NCBI GenBank assembly: GCA_945873105.1
Contig: CAMCBW010000008.1
Location: 62,001-126,000 of the forward strand
DNA from: Tangfeifania diversioriginum
GTDB taxonomy: Bacteria; Bacteroidota; Bacteroidia; Bacteroidales; Prolixibacteraceae
Length of the DNA stretch: 64,000 bases
Direction of reading: 5' to 3'
Positions 46,946 to 55,858 of the stretch are shown here, piece by piece (position 1 is the stretch's first letter; every line of letters starts with the position of its first letter). The notes under the pieces were generated by a model. The model did not search any database, was not told the DNA's origin, and saw nothing but the letters and a program-made list of their open reading frames with translations. The position numbers and the translations under genes are program-made.

Positions 46946-49900
46946 ATGGGAAAAAATAACAGAATTTTGGGAATTTGCCTCGTGGTTGTTATCCTTTTGG
47001 CGGCAAACAATTTATATGCCCAGGAGCGTGCCGTCAAAAAGTTTACCCCCATCTCCATGGAACCTTTTTCCGACAGTAAAAACCATTGGTATGGGATCTA
47101 CGACAAAGGCAACATCATCCAGCCCAAAGCAAATCAACCTACCTATCCCGAGTCTGAAATCACCAGCATTGCCGACAATATCCTCCTGTACCAACGCAGC
47201 AACGGCGGTTGGCCCAAAAACTACGACATGCAAGCCATCCTGACCAGGGCGCAGGCCGATAGCCTGATCAGGACAAAGGATCAGTTGCACACCACCTTCG
47301 ACAACTCTACCACCCATACACACATCGATTACCTGGCACAGGTTTATACCCAAACCAGGATTGAAAAATACAAGGATGCCTGTCAGAAAGGGATCCGTTT
47401 TGTGCTTTCCGCCCAATATCCCATCGGAGGTTGGCCCCAGTATTTTCCGTTGGAGAACAATTACAGCAGGAGGATCACCTTCAACGACGGTGCCTACCTG
47501 GGAATCATGAGTTTGCTGAAAAAGATCGTCACCAACGATCCCAACTTCACCTTTGTGGACGATGTGTTGCTAAAGGAGGTTAAGCTAGCCTACAACAAGG
47601 GTTTGGAGTGCATCCTGAAGGCGCAGATCGTCTCAAATGGTCAATTGACAGCCTGGTGTCAGCAGCACAGCGAGGTTGATCTGCAACCGGTGTGGGCCAG
47701 GGCCTTTGAACCCCCAAGTATCTGCAACGGAGAGAGCGTCGCAGTGGTACACTTCCTGATGAGCCTCGACAAACCTGATCCACGGATCATTGCAGCGGTT
47801 CAGGGTGCGGTGAAGTGGTTTGAGAAGTCCAAGATTCTGTATACCAAAGTGGAGACGATCCAGGCGCCGCCTGAACAATCCCAGTACAAAATGGTTACCA
47901 CCGACAAGGTGGTCGTAATTGACTCGCTTGCCCCTCCCATCTGGACCCGCTATTACGAATTGGAAACCGAAAGGCCGCTGTTTTCTGACCGCAACAGCAA
48001 ATTCCTCTATTCCATGGCGGAAGTCAGCCGTGAAAGACGTGCAGGTTATGGCTGGTATACCTATGCTCCCCAGGAAGTACTAAAAAAATACCCCAAATGG
48101 CAGCAGAAATGGGCTCAGGAAAATAAGGTTCCTTCCTTGAAGGTCTCAGCCAATCACCGATACCTGACGGCAGATGGAAAACCCTTCTTCTGGCTGGGGG
48201 ATACCGGCTGGTTGTTGTTGAAGAAGCAGGACAGGAGTGAAACGGATAAATACCTGGAAGACCGCAAAAGCAAAGGTTTTAATGTGATACAGGTGATGGT
48301 GCTTCACAGCCTTTCCATGACAAATGCCAGGGGCGATTCAGCCCTTGTAAACAGGAATGTTGGTATGCCAAAGCAGATCTCGGCCAGCAGTAACCGGAGC
48401 AATAAAGAAGGAGGATTCTGGGAACACCTGGATTATGCTATTGACCGTGCTGCCGGAATGGGATTGTACATGGCCCTCGTACCGGTGTGGGGTTCGAATG
48501 TAAAATCGGGTCATGTCACTGCAGCTGAAGCAGAAAAATATGCCCGCTTCCTGGCACAAAGGTACAAGGACAAACCCAACATCATCTGGCTGAATGGGGG
48601 AGATGTGAGGGGCGATGACTCCACTAATGTTTGGAATACCATTGGCAAAACCTTAAAGAAGTACGATCCCAATCACCTTGTCACCTTTCATCCCTTTGGG
48701 AGAACGCAATCCTCGACCTGGTTTCACAACGAGGCATGGCTGGATTTCAACATGTTCCAGTCGGGCCACCGCAATTACGCCCAGGATACGGCCAAAGCCG
48801 ATCTGAATTACGGCGAAGACAACTGGCGCTATGTCCGGGCCGACTACCACCAGACCCCCATCAAACCAACCCTGGACGGAGAACCCTCCTACGAGGGGAT
48901 TCCGCATGGCTTGCACGATACCCTTCAAGCCAAATGGACGGACGATGATCTTCGCCGTTATGCCTACTGGTCTGTTTTCGAGGGAGCCTGCGGCTTCACC
49001 TACGGGAACAATTCAGTCATGCAGATGCACAAAAAAGGGGAAAAGACGGGTGGTTATGGAGCCAGGGAGTCCTGGGAGTCGGCCATCCAGGCACCCGGGG
49101 CTGGTCAGATGATCCACCTGAAGAACCTGATGTTGAAATATCATTTTGAATCACTGGTTCCGGACCCCTCTTTACTTGCCAATCAGGGCGAGCGCTACAA
49201 CCATCTTTCGGTATTGAGAGGGAAAGACTATTTGCTGGTTCACACCTGGAACGGACGGTCGATAGCATTGAAATCAGCCCAATTGGCAGGGTCAAAATAC
49301 AGTATCAATTGGTTTTCCCCGAAAAACGGATTGTTCCTCCATGCTGGTGTCGTCAGTAAAGGAGCGAAGTTTGAATTTGATCCGCCGGGAGAGACCCGAA
49401 ACGGAAACGACTGGGTGCTGGTTCTGGTCAAATTCTCAGCTTCCGAGCCATCTGCCGGCATGCTGCCACTTCCGCGCGATAGCTCCTTCACTGCTTACCT
49501 TACCTGGCAAAAGTTGAAAAAGGAGTTTCCACAGGCAAAAATTGCCGGTGCAAAACTCCCGGCAGGATTGAAAGCCTCCTTTGGGGTGGTATACAAGACG
49601 TTGCCGGTCACCCCCTACGGCAAGCGCTACCTCCACCTTGATATTTTCGCTCCGGAGAAACCGGGGAATTATCCGGCACTCCTGCTGATCCATGGGGGAG
49701 GCTGGCGATCGGGCGACAGAACCATGGAAAACCAGCTTGCGCAACAAGTTGCCAGTCAAGGATATGTGACAGCAACCGTCGAATATCGGCTATCGCCGGA
49801 AGCACTTTATCCGGCTGCTGTGTACGACATCAAGGACGCCATTCGCTACCTGCGGGCAAATGCGAAGAGACTCAACATAGATGCCAACCAGATCGCAGTG

Positions 49901-50392
49901 TCAGGAACCTCAGCCGGAGGGCAGCTTGCAGCACTTGCCGGCTTGAGTGCAGGGGTTGCTTTGTTCGACGGTGAAGCTGCAAATCCAAAGCTCTCCGACA
50001 AAATTCAGGCGGTTATCGACATCGATGGGGTGCTTGACTTCAGGGATCCGAACGAAAGTGCCAAGGACAGCGATCCGCTGAGACCCTCGGCTGGTGCCAT
50101 GTGGTTTGGAGGTGACATCAAACAGGTTCCTGAAAAATGGCAGGAGGCCTCCCCAATCGTCTACGCAGGTCAGAATTCCCCGCCAATGTTGTTCATCAAC
50201 AGCGCGCTGCCCAGGTTTCATGCCGGACGCGACAGCGTGATCGCCATCCTTAGCAAATACAACATTTATACAGAAGTACACACCTTCCCGGATACGCCAC
50301 ATCCATTTTGGTTGTTCGATCCATGGTTTCAGCCTACGGTTGGATACATGGTCTCTTTTCTGGGTAGAACTTTAAAAAACAGGGCGAAATGA
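46946..50392 (+). CDS. Trifunctional secreted enzyme: PL10 pectate lyase, GH140-like apiosidase, carbohydrate esterase
   Basis: 1148 residues in one open frame, signal peptide 1-25. Domain 1 (about 60-380) is PL10: QRSNGGWPKN (83-92), SAQYPIGGWPQYFPL (155-169), RITFNDG (176-182), TAWCQQHSEVDLQPVWARAFE (235 on). Domain 2 (about 400-835) is a DUF4038/GH140-like TIM barrel with a C-terminal Ig-like part: FFWLGDTGWLLL, acid/base D553 in WLNGGDVRGDD, nucleophile E646 in LDGEPSYEG. GH140 contains the apiosidase of rhamnogalacturonan II. Domain 3 (about 870-1148) is an alpha/beta esterase: HGGGW (916-920), S989 in SGTSAGG, H1119 in DTPHPF. All three keep their key motifs. Together they would cut, debranch and de-esterify one pectin. 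Its stop overlaps the CE8 start. Confidence 0.88.
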   Translation: MGKNNRILGICLVVVILLAANNLYAQERAVKKFTPISMEPFSDSKNHWYGIYDKGNIIQPKANQPTYPESEITSIADNILLYQRSNGGWPKNYDMQAILTRAQADSLIRTKDQLHTTFDNSTTHTHIDYLAQVYTQTRIEKYKDACQKGIRFVLSAQYPIGGWPQYFPLENNYSRRITFNDGAYLGIMSLLKKIVTNDPNFTFVDDVLLKEVKLAYNKGLECILKAQIVSNGQLTAWCQQHSEVDLQPVWARAFEPPSICNGESVAVVHFLMSLDKPDPRIIAAVQGAVKWFEKSKILYTKVETIQAPPEQSQYKMVTTDKVVVIDSLAPPIWTRYYELETERPLFSDRNSKFLYSMAEVSRERRAGYGWYTYAPQEVLKKYPKWQQKWAQENKVPSLKVSANHRYLTADGKPFFWLGDTGWLLLKKQDRSETDKYLEDRKSKGFNVIQVMVLHSLSMTNARGDSALVNRNVGMPKQISASSNRSNKEGGFWEHLDYAIDRAAGMGLYMALVPVWGSNVKSGHVTAAEAEKYARFLAQRYKDKPNIIWLNGGDVRGDDSTNVWNTIGKTLKKYDPNHLVTFHPFGRTQSSTWFHNEAWLDFNMFQSGHRNYAQDTAKADLNYGEDNWRYVRADYHQTPIKPTLDGEPSYEGIPHGLHDTLQAKWTDDDLRRYAYWSVFEGACGFTYGNNSVMQMHKKGEKTGGYGARESWESAIQAPGAGQMIHLKNLMLKYHFESLVPDPSLLANQGERYNHLSVLRGKDYLLVHTWNGRSIALKSAQLAGSKYSINWFSPKNGLFLHAGVVSKGAKFEFDPPGETRNGNDWVLVLVKFSASEPSAGMLPLPRDSSFTAYLTWQKLKKEFPQAKIAGAKLPAGLKASFGVVYKTLPVTPYGKRYLHLDIFAPEKPGNYPALLLIHGGGWRSGDRTMENQLAQQVASQGYVTATVEYRLSPEALYPAAVYDIKDAIRYLRANAKRLNIDANQIAVSGTSAGGQLAALAGLSAGVALFDGEAANPKLSDKIQAVIDIDGVLDFRDPNESAKDSDPLRPSAGAMWFGGDIKQVPEKWQEASPIVYAGQNSPPMLFINSALPRFHAGRDSVIAILSKYNIYTEVHTFPDTPHPFWLFDPWFQPTVGYMVSFLGRTLKNRAK

Positions 50393-51390
50393 TTTTTGGA
50401 AAAAGATATACAGGAAAATTGATTCCATTGATTGTTGTCGGAATATTAATGTTGTGCACCGCTGCACTGAAGGCACAGGACAAATCGGCCGTCACGGTGG
50501 CCAAAGATGGTTCGGGAGATTTTTCCTCCATTCAAAAAGCCATCGACGGATGCAAGGCCTATCCCGACCAGCGGGTCACCATCTTCGTGAAAAATGGCAC
50601 CTACCGTGAAAAGGTGGTGGTACCTTCCTGCAATACCAAACTCTCCATCATAGGAGAAAGTGCGGAGAAGACCATCCTCACCTATGACGACCATTTCACC
50701 AAAATCAACAGGGGCAGGAACAGCACCTTTTATACCTACACCCTGCTTGTGCAAGCCAATGAATTCAGGCTGGAGAATTTCACGGTGGAGAATTCTGCCG
50801 GTCCGGTGGGTCAGGCAGTAGCACTTCATACGGAAGGCGACCGCTCCGTTTTTGTCCGTTGCCGGATCCTGGGAAACCAGGATACAGCGTATGGGGCAGG
50901 AAGCTACAGCAACCAGCTCTTCAGGGATTGTTACATCGAAGGAACAACCGATTTTATCTTTGGTGAAGCAACCCTCTTCTTCGAAAACTGCAGGATTCAC
51001 TGCAAAAGTGACTCTTACATTACCGCTGCCAGCACACCGGAAGGGAAACCATTTGGCTTTGTTTTCCGGAACTGCAAAATTACCGCCGACGAAAAGGTGC
51101 AAAAGGTTTATCTTGGCAGACCGTGGCGAAACTTTGCCAAAGTTGCCTTCCTGAACTGTGAGATGGGCTCCTTTGTTCGTCCGGAAGGGTGGCAAAACTG
51201 GTCGAAACCTGAAAGTGAAAAAACTACCCTTTTTGCAGAATACGGCAATACTGGGGCGGGAGCCAAAACAGCAGGTCGTGTAACCTGGTCACACCAGCTT
51301 TCCAGTACAGCCGCTGAAAAATATACCAAGGCATCGGTTTTTGTGCCTCAAAACTGGGAGAAGGCAACCACCAATGAATGGTTCAATTAA
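50389..51390 (+). CDS. CE8 pectin methylesterase (first copy)
   Basis: 333 residues with signal peptide (about 1-30, cleavage near LKAQ). Parallel beta-helix with the CE8 catalytic set: GQAVAL (Q142), LGNQDT (D165), TTDFIFG (D188) and YLGRPW (R244). It hydrolyses methyl esters of homogalacturonan, which opens the chain to pectate lyase and GH28. Start overlaps the trifunctional gene as ATGA. Confidence 0.93.
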   Translation: MIFGKRYTGKLIPLIVVGILMLCTAALKAQDKSAVTVAKDGSGDFSSIQKAIDGCKAYPDQRVTIFVKNGTYREKVVVPSCNTKLSIIGESAEKTILTYDDHFTKINRGRNSTFYTYTLLVQANEFRLENFTVENSAGPVGQAVALHTEGDRSVFVRCRILGNQDTAYGAGSYSNQLFRDCYIEGTTDFIFGEATLFFENCRIHCKSDSYITAASTPEGKPFGFVFRNCKITADEKVQKVYLGRPWRNFAKVAFLNCEMGSFVRPEGWQNWSKPESEKTTLFAEYGNTGAGAKTAGRVTWSHQLSSTAAEKYTKASVFVPQNWEKATTNEWFN

Positions 51391-51407
51391 ACAACTTATC
51401 AACTGTG

Positions 51408-53042
51408 ATGAAGATGAAACACCTTTCCGTGATACTTGTACTGCTACTTTCAGCCAATGCTGTGTTGGTTCAGGCACAAAAGCCTGAAACACTCTCCAAA
51501 GCCTGGGTAGCCGATAACGGGGATGGAACCTACAAAAATCCAGTCCTGTATGCCGATTATTCTGATCCGGATGCCGTGCGGGTCAATGACGACTACTATC
51601 TGGTGGCTTCCTCCTTCAATTGTGTTCCGGGATTGCCAATTCTTCACTCCTGCGACCTGGTGAATTGGAGACTCATCGGCCATGCTTTGGCAAAACAACC
51701 TCCTTTTGAACTCTTCTCAAAGGTTCAGCATGGCGGCGGTGTTTGGGCTCCCTGTATCCGCTACCACAAAAACAGTTTCTACATCTACTATCCGGATCCC
51801 GATTTTGGCATCTACATGGTGAAAGCCACCAATCCGGCTGGACCGTGGTCAGAGCCTCTGTTGGTTCAACCCGGCAAAGGACTGATCGATCCAACTCCTC
51901 TCTGGGAGGAGGACGGGAAGGCCTATCTCGCCTATGCCCTGGCTGGAAGCCGTGCCGGGGTCAAGAGCGTAATCCTGGTAAGTAAAATGGCAGGAGATGG
52001 AACCAAACTGGAGGGCAACAGTGTGATGGTCTTCGATGGACACAAAGGGCACCCTACCGTAGAAGGTCCCAAATTTTACAAAAGGAACGGCTATTACTAT
52101 ATCTTCGCTCCTGCAGGTGGCGTACCAACAGGTTGGCAATTGGTATTGCGTTCGAAAAGTGTCTTCGGACCCTATGAACCGAAAATCGTGATGGCACAAG
52201 GAAATACAGACATCAATGGTCCCCACCAGGGTGCCTGGGTGGATACCAAGACCGGCGAACACTGGTTCCTGAATTTTCAGGACCTTGGAGCTTATGGCAG
52301 GGTGGTCCACCTCAATCCGATGAAGTGGGTCAACGACTGGCCGGTCATCGGGGTCGATGCGGATGGCGATGGAACCGGGGATCCGGTCAGAACTTACAAA
52401 AAGCCCAACGTGGGGAAGGTCTATCCCATCACCACACCTGCTGAGAGCGATGAATTCAATGGCTCAGAAGCTGGCCTGCAATGGCAGTGGCATGCCAATT
52501 ACCAGAATGCCTGGGGCTACAGCTCCGGAAACCTTGGATTCTTCAGGTTGAACTGCATTCCGCGTCCTGCCGAGGCAGCCAATCTCTGGGGCATCTCCAA
52601 CCTGATGCTGCAAAAATTCCCGGCCGCTGAATTTACCGCCACCACCAAACTTACCTTTGATGCGCGCTTCGATGGGGAAGAGGTAGGCCTGGTTGCGATG
52701 GGAATGGACTACGGGGCTGTTTCCCTGGTAAGAAACAATTCCAAACTGGAAATTAAGGCCGTGGTGTGCAAACAAGCCGACAAATCCGGGAAAGAAGAGA
52801 TTACTGAAACCCTACCGCTGCAAAAGTCCACCATCTATTTGCGGGTCGAAGTTCGCAGTGGTGCCGAATGCAATTTTAGTTACAGTGCTGATGGAACGAC
52901 CTTTACCACGGTAGGCAAGCCTTTCAAGGTGAGGGAGGGCAAATGGATTGGCGCAAAACTGGGCTTTTTTGCGGTGAGAAACGGAGTGATCAACGATGCC
53001 GGATCGGCCGATATCGACTGGTTCAGAATTGATAAATTGTAG
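51408..53042 (+). CDS. GH43-family glycoside hydrolase with C-terminal beta-sandwich
   Basis: 544 residues from the ATG at 51408 (MKMKHLSVILVLLLS). The longer frame start at 51378 would overlap the CE8 gene. Propeller (about 40-330) with base D53 (YSDPDAV), LIDPTPLW (D161) and acid E219 (VEGPKF). The usual WAPD reads WAPC (C116). The nearby YPDPDFGIYM may hold the helper Asp, as in some GH43 subfamilies. A beta-sandwich follows (about 350-544, DEFNGSEAGLQWQW). Probably an arabinofuranosidase or xylosidase on pectin side chains. Ends 3 bases before the next CE8 gene. Confidence 0.87.
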   Translation: MKMKHLSVILVLLLSANAVLVQAQKPETLSKAWVADNGDGTYKNPVLYADYSDPDAVRVNDDYYLVASSFNCVPGLPILHSCDLVNWRLIGHALAKQPPFELFSKVQHGGGVWAPCIRYHKNSFYIYYPDPDFGIYMVKATNPAGPWSEPLLVQPGKGLIDPTPLWEEDGKAYLAYALAGSRAGVKSVILVSKMAGDGTKLEGNSVMVFDGHKGHPTVEGPKFYKRNGYYYIFAPAGGVPTGWQLVLRSKSVFGPYEPKIVMAQGNTDINGPHQGAWVDTKTGEHWFLNFQDLGAYGRVVHLNPMKWVNDWPVIGVDADGDGTGDPVRTYKKPNVGKVYPITTPAESDEFNGSEAGLQWQWHANYQNAWGYSSGNLGFFRLNCIPRPAEAANLWGISNLMLQKFPAAEFTATTKLTFDARFDGEEVGLVAMGMDYGAVSLVRNNSKLEIKAVVCKQADKSGKEEITETLPLQKSTIYLRVEVRSGAECNFSYSADGTTFTTVGKPFKVREGKWIGAKLGFFAVRNGVINDAGSADIDWFRIDKL

Positions 53043-53045
53043 TCT

Positions 53046-54023
53046 ATGTGGAAGAATTATAAGATTTTAACCACCCAAATTGGCTTATCAGCACTTTTGC
53101 TGATGGTCTCCCTGGCCTCCGTTGCTGGCATGGCCGATTTCGTGGTGGCCTCTGATGGAACCGGGGATTTCCGAACCGTCCAGGAGGCCATCCACGCAGT
53201 GCCGGATTTCAGGAAGAATGAGACAGTGATTTTCATCAAAAATGGTGTTTACAAGGAGAAACTAATTTTGGCAGGCAGCAAAACCAACGTCGTTTTTATC
53301 GGGGAAGAGCGCGAAAAAACCATCCTGACCTACGATGACTTTGCCTCGAAGAAGAGCCGCTTTGGCGAAGAGATCGGCACCACCGGGTCTACCTCATTTT
53401 TTGTATTCGGAGATGGTTTCCGGGCAGAAAACATCACCTTCGAAAACTCCGCAGGACCGGTAGGGCAAGCCGTTGCGGTGCGCATTGACGGAGACATGGT
53501 GTCCTTCATCAATTGCCGTTTCAGTGGATTCCAGGATACGCTCTATCCCCACGGAGAAAAGAGCCGGCAATACTACCGTGATTGCACCATCGAAGGAACC
53601 GTCGATTTCATCTTTGGCTGGTCCACAGCTGTCTTTGACCGCTGTACCATCGTCTGCAAGGATCATGGCTACATCACGGCACCATCCACCAACGAAGAAA
53701 CTCCTTTCGGATTGGTTTTCCTGGATTGCAAAATTGGTGGAAGTGCCCCCGATGGCTCCTTTTACCTTGGACGCCCCTGGCGCCCATTTGGAAAAGCGGC
53801 CTTCCTGCGCTGTGAAATGGGAAAAATGATCAAGCCGGAGGGATGGCACAATTGGGGAAAGCCCGAAGCAGAAAAAACAAGCTACTTTGCCGAGTACCTC
53901 AACACCGGACCGGGAGCATCAACCTCGAACCGGGTGGGATGGTCCCATCAGCTGTCTGAAAAAGAATCTACCACTTATACTCCCGAAAATATTTTGGGAG
54001 AGTGGGTACTAAAACATAAATAA
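53046..54023 (+). CDS. CE8 pectin methylesterase (second copy)
   Basis: 325 residues, signal peptide about 1-29. CE8 residues Q141 (GQAVAV), D164 (SGFQDTLY), D187 (TVDFIFGW) and R243 (LGRPWRP) are all present. It is a paralog of the 50389 enzyme but differs in loop regions (for example PHGEKSRQ against AGSYSNQ), so the two may prefer different chain lengths or methylation patterns. Confidence 0.93.
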   Translation: MWKNYKILTTQIGLSALLLMVSLASVAGMADFVVASDGTGDFRTVQEAIHAVPDFRKNETVIFIKNGVYKEKLILAGSKTNVVFIGEEREKTILTYDDFASKKSRFGEEIGTTGSTSFFVFGDGFRAENITFENSAGPVGQAVAVRIDGDMVSFINCRFSGFQDTLYPHGEKSRQYYRDCTIEGTVDFIFGWSTAVFDRCTIVCKDHGYITAPSTNEETPFGLVFLDCKIGGSAPDGSFYLGRPWRPFGKAAFLRCEMGKMIKPEGWHNWGKPEAEKTSYFAEYLNTGPGASTSNRVGWSHQLSEKESTTYTPENILGEWVLKHK

Positions 54024-54082
54024 TAGGGCAACCAATACTTGGTTTATAGCAGAAACAATAGCAATCATTTATTTTAAAAGAT

Positions 54083-55774
54083 ATGAAGCATTCAATTACA
54101 ACATTTGCCTTACTGTCGCTGAGCTTATTCTCCAGCGACCTTGTCTCTCAGACATTAGCAAAAAACAGCCGGACTGAAGAGTTGTACAAAGGGATCGAAT
54201 TTAAAATGGACAGGGTCAAAGAGCCGGTAATTCCGGCCAATACCGTTTCGATAGTCGATTTTGGCGCAGTAAGCGGTGGGCAGGTGCTCTGCACGGAGGC
54301 TTTCAGCAAGGCCATCAATGCCTTGTCTGCCAAGGGAGGCGGTCAGGTAGTGGTACCACGTGGCACCTGGTTTACAGGTCCCATCACCCTGAAAAGCAAC
54401 ATCGACCTGCATACCAAAGCGGGTGCGCTGGTTATATTTTCCGGTGACAAGAACCTCTATCCCCTGGTAAGCACCAGTTTTGAAGGATTCAATACCTACC
54501 GCTGTTCCTCTCCGGTGAATGGCCGGAACCTTGAGAATGTTTCCATCACGGGCGACGGGATTTTTGATGGTACGGGGGATGCGTGGCGAGCCGTTAAGAA
54601 GGAGAAACTTACCGAATCCCAATGGAAAAAATTGGTGGCTTCAGGGGGTATTGTGCACGAAAATGGCAAGACCTGGTATCCTTCCGAGCAATTCAGGGCA
54701 GGGGAGAAGCTGGCGGAAATGAATGTGCCGCGCCAGTTAAAAACGAAGGAGGAGTTTGAGAAGATCCGCGATTTTCTGCGTCCGGTAATGATCAGTCTGA
54801 TCTCCTGCAAGAAGGTGCTGATTGATGGTCCTACCTTCCAGAACTCTCCGGCATGGTGCATTCACCCACTCCTCTGTGAGGATTTGACCGTGCGAAACAC
54901 CACCGTGAAGAACCCCTGGTTTTCGCAGAACGGGGATGGGATCGACATCGAATCCTGCAAAAACAGCGTGGTTTACGACAGCAATTTTGATGTGGGCGAC
55001 GATGCCATCTGCATCAAATCCGGCAAGGACAAGGAGGGGCGAGACAGGGGAGTCCCCAACGAAAACCTGATCATCAAGAATTGTGTGGTCTACCACGGAC
55101 ACGGTGGTGTAACCGTAGGGAGTGAAATGTCGGGCGGCGTTCGAAACATGCATGTTTCGAACTGTACCTTTATCGGTACGGATGTTGGTCTGCGCTTCAA
55201 GAGCAACCGCGGCAGGGGTGGAGTGGTAGAAAATATCTATATATCAGGTGTTGAGATGATTAATATTCCCGCACAAGCCATCTCCTTCGACCTCTATTAT
55301 GGAGGGAAATCGGTTTTGGAAGCCATGGAAGAGGGGGACAAGAAGTCGGAACCAACCATACCTTCCGTTTCAGAGGCGACTCCCCAGTTCAAAAATATCT
55401 TCATCCGGAATGTCAACTGCAAAGGAGCCTTCCAGGGGATCTTCCTGCAGGGATTGCCGGAGATGAACCTTCGGAATGTACAACTGGAAAACATCCGGAT
55501 GGAGGCAAACATTGGGATGATCTGCGTGGATGCAGCAGAAGTAAGGATCAAAAACCTTACCCTGGTCACCAAAAAGAGTCCGGCAATAGAAATCAAAAAT
55601 GGCCGGGACATTGAAATGGATGGAGTGTCTGTTGGCAACGGCGCAAGTCCGGTGATTCAACTCTCGGGAGCCAAATCAGAGAAGATCCTCCTGAAAAATG
55701 CAGGGCTAACAAATCCGCAGGAGCAGGTAAAGATCGGCAAAGAGGTGCCGGCAAATGCTGTAACCTTGAAATAG
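54083..55774 (+). CDS. GH28 polygalacturonase, secreted
   Basis: 563 residues with signal peptide (about 1-26). Beta-helix with GH28 motifs: SQNGDGIDIES (D285, D288 region), GDDAICIKSG (D306, D307), HGHGGVTVGSEMSGG (H340) and GLRFKSNRGRGG (R371, K373). It is longer than short endo-enzymes, with an N-terminal extension and an inserted helical part (about 165-230), as in exo-acting Bacteroidota members. It hydrolyses de-esterified homogalacturonan. Last gene of the plus-strand pectin run, convergent with the LacI gene. Confidence 0.93.
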   Translation: MKHSITTFALLSLSLFSSDLVSQTLAKNSRTEELYKGIEFKMDRVKEPVIPANTVSIVDFGAVSGGQVLCTEAFSKAINALSAKGGGQVVVPRGTWFTGPITLKSNIDLHTKAGALVIFSGDKNLYPLVSTSFEGFNTYRCSSPVNGRNLENVSITGDGIFDGTGDAWRAVKKEKLTESQWKKLVASGGIVHENGKTWYPSEQFRAGEKLAEMNVPRQLKTKEEFEKIRDFLRPVMISLISCKKVLIDGPTFQNSPAWCIHPLLCEDLTVRNTTVKNPWFSQNGDGIDIESCKNSVVYDSNFDVGDDAICIKSGKDKEGRDRGVPNENLIIKNCVVYHGHGGVTVGSEMSGGVRNMHVSNCTFIGTDVGLRFKSNRGRGGVVENIYISGVEMINIPAQAISFDLYYGGKSVLEAMEEGDKKSEPTIPSVSEATPQFKNIFIRNVNCKGAFQGIFLQGLPEMNLRNVQLENIRMEANIGMICVDAAEVRIKNLTLVTKKSPAIEIKNGRDIEMDGVSVGNGASPVIQLSGAKSEKILLKNAGLTNPQEQVKIGKEVPANAVTLK

Positions 55775-55858
55775 ATCTTTGATAATATTGGAAGCTCTTA
55801 CGTGCCAGGTATTGCGCAAATGACTGGTCCAGTTTTTCTTTGCGTTCATTGCACGAAA

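Noticed and set aside
46946-50392. Fusion caused by misassembly or frameshift
   Set aside because: The frame is continuous, linkers are normal and the downstream gene overlaps by 4 bases as in the rest of the operon.
50446-51195. Long antisense frame (249 residues) under the CE8 gene
   Set aside because: Shadow of the CE8 coding frame, no family features. The same holds for other long antisense frames, such as 38707-39561.
55800-55850. Terminator at ACTGGTCCAGTTTTTC after GH28
   Set aside because: The symmetric part leaves a one-base loop, so no stable stem forms.
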